Position numbers and translations under genes: made by a program. A stretch of DNA of 64,000 bases, taken from contig JAAWOG010000014.1 of the NCBI GenBank assembly GCA_022799355.1, positions 1 through 64,000 on the forward strand. Direction: 5' to 3'. Under the pieces are notes generated by a model. It saw nothing but the letters and a program-made list of their open reading frames with translations. It searched no databases and was not told the DNA's origin. Numbering within the stretch: the stretch's first letter is position 1; each line of letters begins with the position of its first letter. Of this stretch, positions 43,502 through 52,732 are shown one piece after another. This stretch comes from Lachnospiraceae bacterium (GTDB lineage: Bacteria > Bacillota > Clostridia > Lachnospirales > Lachnospiraceae).

Positions 43502-44398
43502 TTAATCTTCATAATGGACAAGTCCGTCCGAAAACCGGAAGATCACAAACGTAAACAAAATGATGATCACAAACAAAATCCATGACTGTGCACTGGCATA
43601 GCCCATTTTAAAATACCTGAATCCGTTTTCATAGAGCATCAGTCCGTACAGATACGTTTCTTTCAGCGCACCGCCTCCGGTAATGACAAAGGCGGCCGTA
43701 AAATCCTGAAACAACTGAATCATCTGCATCACCAGATTAAACAGTATGATCGGTGAAAGCATCGGCAGCGTAATACGGAAATATTTCTGCACCGCATTTG
43801 CTCCGTCGATATCCGCCGCTTCATACAAACTGTCCGGCACCTGTTTCAGCCCTGCCAGAAAAAGCACCATGGAGGAGCCGAACTGCCACACCTGGAGCAG
43901 GCTGATGACAGGAAGGGAGGTTTTAGGGCTCCCTATCCAGTCAAATCCATTATATCCGGAAAATACGGCTCCAATCAGTGTGTTCAGCAGTCCTGTTTTC
44001 ATAAAGATAAAACGCCATAAAATCGTAATCGCCACACTTCCCCCGAAAATAGAGGGAAGATAATAAATAACCTTAAAAACAGCGATCCCCTTCAGCCTCC
44101 GGTTCAACAGTCCCGCAATAAACAACGAAATGATCATTTTCAGCGGCAGTGCTATCGCAACATACATACATGTCGCTTTCATGGATTTCAGGAACAATCT
44201 GTCATTTGTAAAAATTTTAATGTAATTTTGCAGCCCTACAAATTTATAGTCATTCAGCATGGTAAAATCCGTAAAAGAATACAGAAAAGACATTACCAGC
44301 GGATAAAGCTGAAACGCCAGAAACCCTATGATCCATGGTGTCAGATAAAACATACCCGTATATTTTCTTTTCCATTTTTTCCATTGATTGGTCCGCAC
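43502..44398 (-). CDS. Sugar ABC transporter permease (MalF type)
   Basis: A 298-residue permease with six helices. It begins with a basic cytoplasmic stretch then YLTPWIIGFLAFQLYPLVMS, and has the EAADIDGANAVQKYFRITLPML contact loop near 193-214. It lies between the solute-binding lipoprotein gene (27 bases upstream) and the MalG-type partner. Substrate is unknown but probably an oligosaccharide or sugar acid, judging by the divergent catabolic genes. Confidence 0.9.
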   Translation of the reverse strand: MRTNQWKKWKRKYTGMFYLTPWIIGFLAFQLYPLVMSFLYSFTDFTMLNDYKFVGLQNYIKIFTNDRLFLKSMKATCMYVAIALPLKMIISLFIAGLLNRRLKGIAVFKVIYYLPSIFGGSVAITILWRFIFMKTGLLNTLIGAVFSGYNGFDWIGSPKTSLPVISLLQVWQFGSSMVLFLAGLKQVPDSLYEAADIDGANAVQKYFRITLPMLSPIILFNLVMQMIQLFQDFTAAFVITGGGALKETYLYGLMLYENGFRYFKMGYASAQSWILFVIIILFTFVIFRFSDGLVHYED

Positions 44399-44425
44399 CG
44401 TTTTCCCCTCCGAAAATCCTGCCGT

Positions 44426-45793
44426 TTAATTGCCTGCCAGCGCCGCAAGCGGCTCTTTGATCGTATCCATCAGCTCCCCTGCCGCCTCCTCTGGTGTCAG
44501 GTCTTTATAAAGCACTCTTGATAAAATTTCCGTGCTGATAGAGGTGATCTCGGAATTATCATGATACCCGTTCTGGGCTGTCCCCGCATTTTGGGAAGCA
44601 ATCTCAATACCGGTTTTCAGGTCCGGATTCAACAGATTATTTTCTTCCAGAAGTGTCCTTGCCTCCGCAGTGGCCGGTACGCCGCGGCAATCCCCGAGAA
44701 TTTTGATGGCTTCCTCATCCGTCATCATCCAGTTGGCAAATTTCAGACATTCCTCCACACTGACAGAATCCTTATTTACCGCCAGTACCATGGACGGTTT
44801 GCAGTTGATGCCCGTATCTGCGGCATCCGCCGGTACGGGAAGCCTGCAGCATCCTATATCCTGTACATTGTCATTGATCAAAGACGGATAATCCGATGCC
44901 CATCTGATCAAAAGAGCGGCTTCTCCATTTGCCCACACCGGATTCTGATCGATATTTCCGTTATATGCCATGGTTTCTTCCAGGGGCTGTATCAGATCCT
45001 TTTCTTCCAGTTCAAGCAGATATGCATAGGCATTTGCCAATTGCTCTTCCGTAAAGTTAACGGTAAAATCATCATTGATCCACTGCCCGCCGCACTGCTG
45101 CAGCACATAAGGCTTAAATACATTTTTTTCAAGTGTGTGCAGGTCACTGTGTAAAAATACCTTGTCAGGATTCTCCGCCTTGAATTTTTCACCTTCCCTG
45201 ATCAGATCTTCCCAGGTCCATTCAGTACTCTCGTCCACAGCCAGTCCGCTTTCCTTTACTACATCCCGATTATAGAACAGCGTAAATCCGTTCTGTGCCA
45301 TCGGCAGTGCCGCCAGCTTGTCCCCTTCCGAGCACCATCCCTTTGTATAGTCCATATCAAATTTGCCAAAATCAATGATGTCATAGGCTTCGAGATCGAC
45401 AAAGAAATCTCCCTGGGCCGCCAGTTCCGTAATCCATGGATAATCAAGCTGAATAATATCCGGCGCCGTTCCTCCCGCCAACTGTGTCACCAGTTTTTCA
45501 TAATAACTGGAAATTGTAGAATATTCCCCCTCAATATGAACGCCCGTCAGCTCCTCATATTTTGCCAGCGCCTCAAGGGTTTTTTCATGTCTTGTGTCAG
45601 ATCCCCACCAGCAGAACCGCAAGCTGATGTTCCCGCTGCCGCCGTCTTTTGTATTTTCCCCCTCCTGAGTATGTTCTTCTTTCGTGTTTTCGGCTTCCTT
45701 CGGTGTCTGTTCCTGCCAACTTCCGCATCCCCCAAGCATACTGAGCGTTACGGTCCCGGCAAGCAGCATTGCCATCCATTTTTTCTTTCCCAT
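44426..45793 (-). CDS. Sugar-binding lipoprotein of an ABC transporter
   Basis: A 455-residue extracellular solute-binding protein of the CUT1 type. It has a lipoprotein signal (KKWMAMLLAGTVTLSML) ending in LGGC, a short Glu/Thr-rich linker, then the binding domain (LRFCWWGSDTRHEKTLEAL...). ATG 45793 (MGKKKWMAM) is chosen because AGGAG lies upstream; the frame reaches 45826. It is the first gene of the transporter/two-component operon and is preceded by a direct-repeat operator. Confidence 0.9.
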   Translation of the reverse strand: MGKKKWMAMLLAGTVTLSMLGGCGSWQEQTPKEAENTKEEHTQEGENTKDGGSGNISLRFCWWGSDTRHEKTLEALAKYEELTGVHIEGEYSTISSYYEKLVTQLAGGTAPDIIQLDYPWITELAAQGDFFVDLEAYDIIDFGKFDMDYTKGWCSEGDKLAALPMAQNGFTLFYNRDVVKESGLAVDESTEWTWEDLIREGEKFKAENPDKVFLHSDLHTLEKNVFKPYVLQQCGGQWINDDFTVNFTEEQLANAYAYLLELEEKDLIQPLEETMAYNGNIDQNPVWANGEAALLIRWASDYPSLINDNVQDIGCCRLPVPADAADTGINCKPSMVLAVNKDSVSVEECLKFANWMMTDEEAIKILGDCRGVPATAEARTLLEENNLLNPDLKTGIEIASQNAGTAQNGYHDNSEITSISTEILSRVLYKDLTPEEAAGELMDTIKEPLAALAGN

Positions 45794-45871
45794 ACCGTTC
45801 TCTTCTCCTTTGATTATTTTGTACAATATTTATTTGTAACAATTTCATTTTATATTAATTCTATACAACTC

Positions 45872-45902
45872 TAAAAGGTATCCAAATTTATAAAAGGTAT
45901 CA
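45872..45902. promoter_or_regulatory. Direct-repeat operator (AraC type)
   Basis: TAAAAGGTATC occurs twice at 45872-45882 and 45892-45902, exactly 20 bases (two helical turns) apart, in the divergent region between the transporter operon and the lyase gene. A third GGTATC is at 45946-45951. This is the layout expected for a YesN/AraC-type dimer, whose gene lies in the operon. Confidence 0.6.
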
Positions 45903-45969
45903 TAAGATACTGATTTTCGTTAAAATTCGTTCTTATATTTTATATGGTATCATTTCATTTTGCTCCCCT

Positions 45970-45998
45970 TTGACAGGAAACATACCGCTTTTTATAAT
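45970..45998 (+). promoter_or_regulatory. Promoter of the lyase-isomerase operon
   Basis: A perfect TTGACA (45970-45975) and a perfect TATAAT (45993-45998) are spaced by 17 bases, about 33 bases before the ATG at 46031. Confidence 0.88.
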
Positions 45999-46030
45999 GA
46001 AGCCAGCAAAAATATAAGGAGGTCTTTACA

Positions 46031-46936
46031 ATGACAAACAAGGAATACTGGAAGGGAATCATCCCCGCACTTATCACCCCGGTAAATGAAGATGGGACTC
46101 TGGATTCTGACAGCCTGGAGAAGATAATCGAACATATTATTTCATCCGGCTGTCATGGTCTTTTTGTCGCAGGTTCTTCCGGGGAACCCACTAATTTAAG
46201 TTCTAAAACCAGACGGGATGTGATATCTCAGGCAATCCGCATCGTAAACGGCAGGCTGCCCGTCTGTGTGGGAACCATCTCCCCCGGAACGGAACAGACA
46301 ATAGAAATGATAAAAGAAGTACAGGACATGGGCTGCAACTTTATATGCAGCACTCCGAATTTCTATATGCTTAACGAAAGGCAGGAAGATATCATCCATC
46401 ATTTTGAAAAGGTCGCCCGCAGAACCGGCGCCCGGATTATGATCTATAATAATGATGCCACAGTCGGGCAGACCATTAAAGCGGAAACTTTTTACAAACT
46501 GGCGGAAATTGAAAATGTGATTGCATACAAAGATACCCGCCCGGACTGGGAAAATCATGTAAAGGCACTGGCATTTCTGAGAGATAAAGATATCAGCCTG
46601 ATCTCCGGCGGTGAATATATGCTCGGTCCCAGCATTCTGATGGGCGGCCAGGGCAATATCGCTGCTGCCAGCAACGTATTTCCGAAGCTTTTCGTGGCTT
46701 TATATCACGCGGCAAAAGCGCAGGATATTCCTTTAACACTGGACTTAAATGACAAGATTGCGCGCCTTAATGACACTGCCACAAGGACAGGTAACGGTTG
46801 GTTATGGGGCATCAAATATATCGCCCACCGTTTCGGTTTATGTCAGTATACCGTGGCCGGAAATTTCACACCCCTGACAAAAGAACAGGAATCCGCAATT
46901 GACGCCATAATAGAGGAATTATCAGAATACCGCTGA
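46031..46936 (+). CDS. Dihydrodipicolinate synthase/N-acetylneuraminate lyase family protein
   Basis: A 301-residue class I aldolase-type barrel. It has GIIPALITPVNEDGTLD, the GSSGEPTNLSS loop near 48-58 (GxxGE motif), a tyrosine in MIYNND near 140, and the Schiff-base lysine in VIAYKDT near 167. The DHDPS/NAL family includes sialic acid lyases and sugar-acid aldolases or dehydratases. Next to a lyxose isomerase and opposite a sugar transporter, a role in sugar or sugar-acid breakdown is more likely than lysine synthesis. AAGGAGG precedes the start. Confidence 0.85.
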   Translation: MTNKEYWKGIIPALITPVNEDGTLDSDSLEKIIEHIISSGCHGLFVAGSSGEPTNLSSKTRRDVISQAIRIVNGRLPVCVGTISPGTEQTIEMIKEVQDMGCNFICSTPNFYMLNERQEDIIHHFEKVARRTGARIMIYNNDATVGQTIKAETFYKLAEIENVIAYKDTRPDWENHVKALAFLRDKDISLISGGEYMLGPSILMGGQGNIAAASNVFPKLFVALYHAAKAQDIPLTLDLNDKIARLNDTATRTGNGWLWGIKYIAHRFGLCQYTVAGNFTPLTKEQESAIDAIIEELSEYR

Positions 46937-46961
46937 CAACACATAAAAGAGGACAACATCT

Positions 46962-47645
46962 ATGAAAAGATCGATGATCAACGCCTGTATCAGAGAATTT
47001 GAAGATATGCTTCGGGAATACAGGTTTGCGCTTCCTCCGTTTCTTTTCTTTACCCCAAAAGAATGGGAAAACAAAGGACATGAATATGATGAAATACGGG
47101 ATAATGCCCTGGGCTGGGATATCACCGACTACGGGGAAGGAAATTTTGAGAAAAAGGGGCTTTCTCTGATTACTCTGAGAAACGGAAACGTGCACAATGA
47201 TAACTACCCCAAATGCTATGCCGAAAAAATTATTATGCTGAAAGAAGGGCAGCTCTCCCCTAACCATTTTCACTTTCATAAAATGGAGGATATCATCAAT
47301 CGGGGCGGCGGCAATCTGATCTTCCGGCTCTGGAACGCTACCGGAGACGGAGATCTTGCCGAAACGGATGTAACGATCAGCAGGGATGGCCGCCGCTGCA
47401 CCGTAACATGCGGGGAAGAGATTCTGCTTGCTCCCGGAGAATCCCTGACATTTTATCCCTATTGTTACCATGAATTTATCGTACAGCCGGGAGGCGGTAA
47501 AACCCTGATCGGAGAAATCTCCAAATGCAATGATGATAATACCGATAATCACTTTCTAAAGACACAGGAACGCTTTCCTTTGATTGAAGAGGATGAGCCG
47601 CCTTACCGGCTGCTCTGCACGGAATATCCTCCCGCAAAAGAGTAA
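46962..47645 (+). CDS. D-lyxose ketol-isomerase family protein
   Basis: A 227-residue cupin protein of the D-lyxose isomerase family. The metal site is visible as PNHFHFHKMEDIINRGGG near 89-106 with a later YCYHEF histidine. Family members interconvert D-lyxose and D-xylulose (also D-mannose and D-fructose). It starts 25 bases after the lyase gene and shares its promoter. A bidirectional terminator follows. Confidence 0.85.
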   Translation: MKRSMINACIREFEDMLREYRFALPPFLFFTPKEWENKGHEYDEIRDNALGWDITDYGEGNFEKKGLSLITLRNGNVHNDNYPKCYAEKIIMLKEGQLSPNHFHFHKMEDIINRGGGNLIFRLWNATGDGDLAETDVTISRDGRRCTVTCGEEILLAPGESLTFYPYCYHEFIVQPGGGKTLIGEISKCNDDNTDNHFLKTQERFPLIEEDEPPYRLLCTEYPPAKE

Positions 47646-47661
47646 TGCCCATAAAGACATG

Positions 47662-47694
47662 AAAAAGGCTTTCCCCGAAAAGAAAGCCTTTTTT
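47662..47694. terminator. Bidirectional terminator
   Basis: AAAAAGGCTTTC pairs with GAAAGCCTTTTTT around a short loop, between the lyxose isomerase gene and the convergent ilvB gene. A and T runs on the two sides let it work in both directions. Confidence 0.9.
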
Positions 47695-47709
47695 CCTATC
47701 TATTCTTAT

Positions 47710-49389
47710 TTATTCCTTTTTCGCCAGATCCTGCGCATCAAACGCCTCGCTGATCGGACCGCCCGGGGATACCATCGGGAACACCTTATCGTCCTCATCA
47801 ATGATACAGTTGAGCACCACAGGCTTTCCGAGCGCAAGCGCCTTTTCGATTGCCGGCGCAACCTCCTCCTTCTTTGTCACAAGGATCGCCTCACAGCCAA
47901 GCCCTTCCGCCACTTTGCAGAAATCCACCTTATCCTGCAGGATCGTCTGGGAGTAGCGCCGTCCATAGAACAGCGTCTGCCACTGCCGTACCATCCCCAG
48001 CACATGGTTATTGATCACCACCTGAATGATCGGGATGTTGTATCTGCTGGCGGTTGCCAGCTCGTTCAGGTTCATGCGGAAACATCCGTCGCCCGCGATG
48101 TTGATGCAGATCTTATCCGGCCTTCCCGACTTCGCGCCGATGCAGGCGCCAAGGCCGTAGCCCATGGTACCAAGTCCGCCGGAAGAAAGGAAGGTTCTGG
48201 GCTCCGTATATTTATAATACTGCGCCGCCCACATCTGATGCTGTCCCACATCCGTTGTGATAATGGCTTTCCCCTCCGTCAGCCTGTCGATCTCCTCTAT
48301 AATATAAGGACAGGTCAGCGCACTCTTGTCATATGTAAGAGGATATTTTTCTTTCAGTTCCGCAATCCTCGCAAGCCATTCGGGATGTTTTTTTCCTGTC
48401 AGCCTCCGGTTTAAAATCTGCAGGACTTCTTTCAGATCTCCTACGACCGATACATCCGTTTTGATATTTTTATTGATCTCCGCCGCATCGATATCGATGT
48501 GCAGCACCTTTGCCTTCTCCGCAAATCTTTTGGGATTTCCCACCACACGATCGGAAAATCTTGCTCCCAGCGCAATCAGAAGGTCACACTCACTGACGCC
48601 CAGATTGGATGCCTTCGTGCCGTGCATACCGATCATGCCCGTATACACCGCGTCCCTTCCGTTGAAGGCACCCTTGCCCATCAGCGTATCGCAGACCGGC
48701 GCATCCACCTTTTTCACAAACGCCGCCAGTTCCTCGGATGCTCCCGATAAGATAATACCGCCGCCCACATAGAGATAAGGACGTTCCGCTTTCTCAATCA
48801 GCGCGATCGCCGCCTCGATATCGTCTTCCGAATATTTCACTTTCTTCTCGATCGGTTCCGGCGCTTTCGGCGTAAACTCACAGGTATTCGCCGTCACATC
48901 CTTTGTGATATCCACCAGTACCGGACCGGGACGCCCCGACTGCGCGATATGAAACGCTTTTCTGAGCGTCTCCGCCAGCTTTGTCACATCCTTCACGATA
49001 TAACTGTGCTTGGTGATCGGCATCACCACGCCCGCGATATCCACTTCCTGGAAAGAGTCTTTGCCAAGCGCCGGCAGGTTTACGTTGGCCGTGATCGCCA
49101 CCACCGGAATGGAATCCATATAAGCCGTCGCTATTCCCGTTACGAGATTGGTCGCGCCGGGCCCGCTGGTTGCCATACAGACACCCACCTTTCCGGTCGC
49201 CCTGGCATACCCGTCCGCCGCATGTGCCGCACCCTGCTCATGGCTTGTGAGAATGTGGTTTATCTCCTCACTGTGCTGATACAATGCGTCATACACATTT
49301 AAAATCGTTCCGCCCGGATATCCGAAAACGGTATCCACGCCCTGTTCTTTCAAACATTCTATTACAATTTCCGAGCCTGTAAGCTGCAT
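47710..49389 (-). CDS. ilvB: Acetolactate synthase, large (catalytic) subunit
   Basis: A 559-residue thiamine-diphosphate enzyme making acetolactate or acetohydroxybutyrate for valine, leucine and isoleucine. It has FGYPGGTILNVYDAL with the catalytic glutamate in SHEQGAAHAADGYAR near 50, the FAD-region middle domain, and the ThDP motif GDGCFRMNLNELATA...VINNHVLGMVRQW near 425-460. Length is standard. It follows ilvD in the operon after palindromic element C. No small regulatory subunit gene is adjacent here. Confidence 0.95.
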   Translation of the reverse strand: MQLTGSEIVIECLKEQGVDTVFGYPGGTILNVYDALYQHSEEINHILTSHEQGAAHAADGYARATGKVGVCMATSGPGATNLVTGIATAYMDSIPVVAITANVNLPALGKDSFQEVDIAGVVMPITKHSYIVKDVTKLAETLRKAFHIAQSGRPGPVLVDITKDVTANTCEFTPKAPEPIEKKVKYSEDDIEAAIALIEKAERPYLYVGGGIILSGASEELAAFVKKVDAPVCDTLMGKGAFNGRDAVYTGMIGMHGTKASNLGVSECDLLIALGARFSDRVVGNPKRFAEKAKVLHIDIDAAEINKNIKTDVSVVGDLKEVLQILNRRLTGKKHPEWLARIAELKEKYPLTYDKSALTCPYIIEEIDRLTEGKAIITTDVGQHQMWAAQYYKYTEPRTFLSSGGLGTMGYGLGACIGAKSGRPDKICINIAGDGCFRMNLNELATASRYNIPIIQVVINNHVLGMVRQWQTLFYGRRYSQTILQDKVDFCKVAEGLGCEAILVTKKEEVAPAIEKALALGKPVVLNCIIDEDDKVFPMVSPGGPISEAFDAQDLAKKE

Positions 49390-49452
49390 CTGAATTCCTC
49401 CTGTAAATCAAATCTGTTTTATTTTTATCAAGATTCTGAATGAAACTGACCA

Positions 49453-49607
49453 GCCGGGATGGAAATAAAATGCTCAAGGAGCCCGTTAAAAAGCGTCGGC
49501 ACTTAGCGAATGCGGAATTTTGGTACAAAATTTCGTATGAGCTTAGTACCGTTACGCTTTTTACCGAGCGCAAGCGTGGCGACGGAGCATTTTATTTCCA
49601 TCCCGGC
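49453..49607 (+). repeat. Nested-palindrome element, copy C
   Basis: A 155-bp core between ilvB and ilvD. Perfect 23-bp inverted arms (49453-49475 and 49585-49607) enclose the same central hairpin as copies A and B. The arm sequence GGGATGGAAATAAAATGC differs from copy A (GGGAGGAACATAAAATGC), yet its partner arm has changed to match. The central stem carries TTTTG/CAAAA where A and B carry TTTTC/GAAAA. The right outer end is cut off by the ilvD stop, seven bases further on. Confidence 0.85.
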
Positions 49608-49613
49608 GTCCGC

Positions 49614-51278
49614 CTATTTCTTCTCCAGAATCGCACCCCTGTTGCCGCTTGTCACCATCTCGCGGTACCTTGCCAGATACCCCGTATTCACCTTCGGCTC
49701 CCTGGGCTCCCATTTCGCCCTTCTCTCCGCCAGCACTTCATCCGTGACCTTCACATTCAGAGAATAATTCGGAATATCAATACGGATCATATCACCCTCT
49801 TCCACCAGCGCGATGGGACCGCCCACCGCCGCCTCCGGCGATACATGTCCGATGGATGCGCCCCTGCTGGCACCGGAGAAACGTCCGTCCGTGATCAGCG
49901 CCACACTCGAGCCGAGCCCCATCCCCGCGATGGCGGATGTGGGATTTAACATCTCCCGCATACCGGGGCCGCCCTTTGGTCCCTCATAGCGGATGACCAC
50001 AACATCCCCCGCCACGATCTTACCGGACTTGATTGCCTCGATGGCATCCTCCTCGCACTCAAACACCCTGGCCGGCCCTTCATGCACCATCATCTCGGGT
50101 ACCACTGCGGAACGTTTCACAACAGAACCGTCCGGCGCCAGATTGCCTTTCAGCACGGCAAGCCCTCCCGTTTTACTGTAAGGATTGTCAAGAGGCCTGA
50201 TTACCTCGGGATCTTTATTTACCGCATCCTTAATATTTTCACCGACGGTCTTTCCCGTTACCGTCATGCATTCTTCCTGTAAAAGCCCCAGCTCAGACAG
50301 CTCTCTCATCACCGCGTAAACGCCGCCCGCCTCGTTCAAATCTTCCATATAAGTCGGTCCCGCAGGCGCCAGATGACAGAGATTCGGCGTCTTCTCGCTG
50401 ATCTCGTTTGCCAGCGCGATATCAAAATCAAAACCGATCTCATGGGCGATCGCCGGCAGATGCAGCATGGAATTGGTGGAACATCCGAGCGCCATATCCA
50501 CGGTCAGCGCATTCAGCACAGCCTCCTTTGTCATGATATCTCTGGGGCAGATATTCCGTTTTAACATCTCCATCACAGCCATACCGGTATGTTTTGCCAG
50601 CTTGATCCTCTCGGAATACACCGCCGGGATCGTACCGTTTCCTCTAAGTCCCATGCCCAGCGCCTCGGTCAGGCAGTTCATGGAATTTGCCGTATACATA
50701 CCGGAACAGGAACCGCAGGTAGGGCACACCTTCTCCTCAAACTCCCGCACTTCCTCCTCGCTCATGGTACCCGCCGCATGGGAACCCACCGCTTCAAACA
50801 TGGAGGATAAGCTTCTCTTTTGTCCTTTCACTCTCCCCGCCAGCATCGGGCCGCCGGACACAAACACGGTGGGTACATTGATCCTCGCCGCCGCCATCAA
50901 AAGTCCCGGCACGTTTTTATCACAGTTCGGCACCATCACCAGGGCGTCAAACTGATGTGCCAGCGCCATACATTCCGTGGAATCCGCAATCAGATCCCTC
51001 GTCACAAGGGAATACTTCATCCCAACATGTCCCATCGCAATACCGTCGCAGACTGCGATTGCCGGAAATACCACCGGCACGCCGCCGGCTTCCGCCACTC
51101 CCATTTTCACCGCCTCCACGATCTTATCCAGATTCATATGTCCGGGCACGATCTCGTTATAGGAGCTGACGATACCAACCATCGGCTTTCTCATCTCCTC
51201 CTCCGTAAATCCTAATGCATGAAACAGGCTTCTGTGGGGTGCCTGCTGCATCCCGGTTTTTACATGATCACTCCTCAT
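49614..51278 (-). CDS. ilvD: Dihydroxy-acid dehydratase
   Basis: A 554-residue iron-sulfur enzyme dehydrating dihydroxy acids in branched-chain amino acid synthesis. Cluster cysteines are seen in [10 protein letters not shown] near 115 and [16 protein letters not shown] near 185, plus [14 protein letters not shown] near 465. ATG 51278 (MRSDHVKTG) is preferred, with AAAGGA upstream. It precedes ilvB in the same direction, with element C between them. Confidence 0.95.
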   Translation of the reverse strand: MRSDHVKTGMQQAPHRSLFHALGFTEEEMRKPMVGIVSSYNEIVPGHMNLDKIVEAVKMGVAEAGGVPVVFPAIAVCDGIAMGHVGMKYSLVTRDLIADSTECMALAHQFDALVMVPNCDKNVPGLLMAAARINVPTVFVSGGPMLAGRVKGQKRSLSSMFEAVGSHAAGTMSEEEVREFEEKVCPTCGSCSGMYTANSMNCLTEALGMGLRGNGTIPAVYSERIKLAKHTGMAVMEMLKRNICPRDIMTKEAVLNALTVDMALGCSTNSMLHLPAIAHEIGFDFDIALANEISEKTPNLCHLAPAGPTYMEDLNEAGGVYAVMRELSELGLLQEECMTVTGKTVGENIKDAVNKDPEVIRPLDNPYSKTGGLAVLKGNLAPDGSVVKRSAVVPEMMVHEGPARVFECEEDAIEAIKSGKIVAGDVVVIRYEGPKGGPGMREMLNPTSAIAGMGLGSSVALITDGRFSGASRGASIGHVSPEAAVGGPIALVEEGDMIRIDIPNYSLNVKVTDEVLAERRAKWEPREPKVNTGYLARYREMVTSGNRGAILEKK

Positions 51279-51382
51279 TGTCTCATCCTTTCTCATTCTG
51301 ATGTATTTATTTCAGATCATTAAAACGTTCCACTTACAAACATTTCACTTTTTGCTTATATACTTCACGTTCGGTCCAGTCT

Positions 51383-51412
51383 ATTTTAACACAATGTTTT
51401 ACTTTTTTACAA
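51383..51412 (-). promoter_or_regulatory. Possible promoter of ilvD-ilvB
   Basis: TTGTAA (51407-51412) and TAAAAT (51383-51388) on the minus strand, spaced by 18 bases, lie about 100 bases before the ilvD ATG. I looked for a T-box or attenuator in the leader and saw none. Confidence 0.5.
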
Positions 51413-51453
51413 GATGTTGCAGCATATAAAAAAATGGATAAAGCAGCATCCTT

Positions 51454-52047
51454 TTATCTGATAATCTCCAACATTACCGCAATGTCTGCAGCTGCCATCT
51501 CTGCTTTTGACTTTTCAATTAAAATATTTCTTCCTGTCATGATGTAGGAGGGCATTACCCTGATACCCTTATAATAAAATTCACTGTTCCGTAATTTATA
51601 GGTGGAAACGGCGGGAATCACATTTTTCCCTGTTGACTTTTTTGTGATCATATTAAAGGATTTTTTTGCCACATCACCCATAAGCATAATTACTTTTATA
51701 TTGGGAAATAAAGAAATTTCCGTTTCCAGATAAGGCAGACTATATTCTATGCTGCTTTTATCAACAGTATATTCCGTCTTTGGGGTTTTCACGGCATTTG
51801 TGATATAGATACCCATTCTCAAAATGTCCTGTACGGAGGTAACCTCTGCTCCTGCCCTCTGCAAAAGGGAAATCGTTGTTTTCAGATAATCAGCGTCGGG
51901 GCTTCCATAAAAATCCTGTAACGGATCGGAAGGGACAACTTCATTTATCATAATTGTCCTGATTGTAAGCGGATCAACTGCAATGTCATTCAGATATATA
52001 TCATTTGCCATACCCGTTTTTGTTTCCAGTTCTTCTTTCATATTCAT
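51454..52047 (-). CDS. Uracil-DNA glycosylase superfamily-like protein
   Basis: A 197-residue protein that resembles distant members of the uracil-DNA glycosylase superfamily: an N-terminal TIMINEVVPSDPLQDFYG segment, GIYITNAVK, the buried strand NIKVIMLMGDVAKKSFN, and RVMPSYIMTGRN near the end, where the family has its substrate-binding loop. The match is by pattern only; the usual GExPG motif is not exact, so activity is uncertain. ATG 52047 is chosen because GGAGG lies upstream. Base composition is more AT-rich than its neighbours. Confidence 0.55.
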   Translation of the reverse strand: MNMKEELETKTGMANDIYLNDIAVDPLTIRTIMINEVVPSDPLQDFYGSPDADYLKTTISLLQRAGAEVTSVQDILRMGIYITNAVKTPKTEYTVDKSSIEYSLPYLETEISLFPNIKVIMLMGDVAKKSFNMITKKSTGKNVIPAVSTYKLRNSEFYYKGIRVMPSYIMTGRNILIEKSKAEMAAADIAVMLEIIR

Positions 52048-52163
52048 ATATGCATTCTCCTCCTTTATGGCATCTTTCCGTATCATGCTTTCTTATTTTA
52101 TACCATAATAATCATGACAGCGTCATGTCAGGATTATCAGATAATTTATTTTGTTATAAAAAC

Positions 52164-52198
52164 AAAAACACACCTAAAACCGTATTTAAGTGTGTTTT
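52164..52198 (-). terminator. Terminator of the 52247-52696 gene
   Basis: On the minus strand AAAACACACTTA pairs with TAGGTGTGTTTTT, ending in a T run, about 50 bases after the stop of the small unknown gene. Confidence 0.75.
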
Positions 52199-52246
52199 AT
52201 ATCTCTTTCTTATTTTTCTGCTGAAATTCGCTCATCTTTTTTGAGC

Positions 52247-52696
52247 CTATCTGTTATACTCCGCTTTCAAAGGAGCCATAACCTCAGGGTTTTGTTTCAC
52301 CCATGCCATAGCACAGCTGCATAAAGTTGCGGTCAAATTGTCATCTATAAAACCTTTTTCCCCGTTTTCTTTCAGTAACTGTACAAGGACTCCCGCAATT
52401 TTCAAATCATCCTCATCAAATCCGTTGCCTAACGGAAGATACGCCAAAAAGGCATCCAGCATTTTCTGAAAATCCTCATCCCAGTTAATACAGCCATTGC
52501 CTAAAAACTCATGCTGTACCCTGCCTGCAATCCGAATCACTTCCCCCTGCGCCGTCTGCGCCTTACCGCAGGGCGGAACAAGGTAATCCCAATACATTTG
52601 AAATGCTTTCTCTTCATCGTCCTCATTGGGAAGATTTATCAAAGAGATACCGTCATGGATACCGTTCTCTTTCGGTTCTGCGTTATTCTCACCCAT
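52247..52696 (-). CDS. Hypothetical protein, unknown function
   Basis: A 149-residue soluble acidic protein that I do not recognise. It has an N-terminal disordered-looking stretch (GENNAEPKENGIHDG), then a mixed helical part with four scattered cysteines (PPCGKAQ, NGCINWD, LCSCAMAW). GGAGG lies eight bases before the ATG, and a terminator follows. It comes 36 bases after deoB in the same direction, so it may be the last gene of the nucleoside-salvage operon, though its composition suggests a later arrival. Confidence 0.65.
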   Translation of the reverse strand: MGENNAEPKENGIHDGISLINLPNEDDEEKAFQMYWDYLVPPCGKAQTAQGEVIRIAGRVQHEFLGNGCINWDEDFQKMLDAFLAYLPLGNGFDEDDLKIAGVLVQLLKENGEKGFIDDNLTATLCSCAMAWVKQNPEVMAPLKAEYNR

Positions 52697-52732
52697 TTAC
52701 ATTTCCTCCAAACACCGCTTATGCCTGCTCTT

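Noticed and set aside
51279-51453. T-box or leader-peptide attenuator before ilvD
   Set aside because: No T-box core sequence, specifier loop, or run of Leu/Val/Ile codons followed by a terminator was seen. The gaps before leuB and serC also showed none.
51428-51453. Possible terminator after the uracil-glycosylase-like gene
   Set aside because: A T run is present, but the stem is only four base pairs (GGAT/ATCC), too weak to call.
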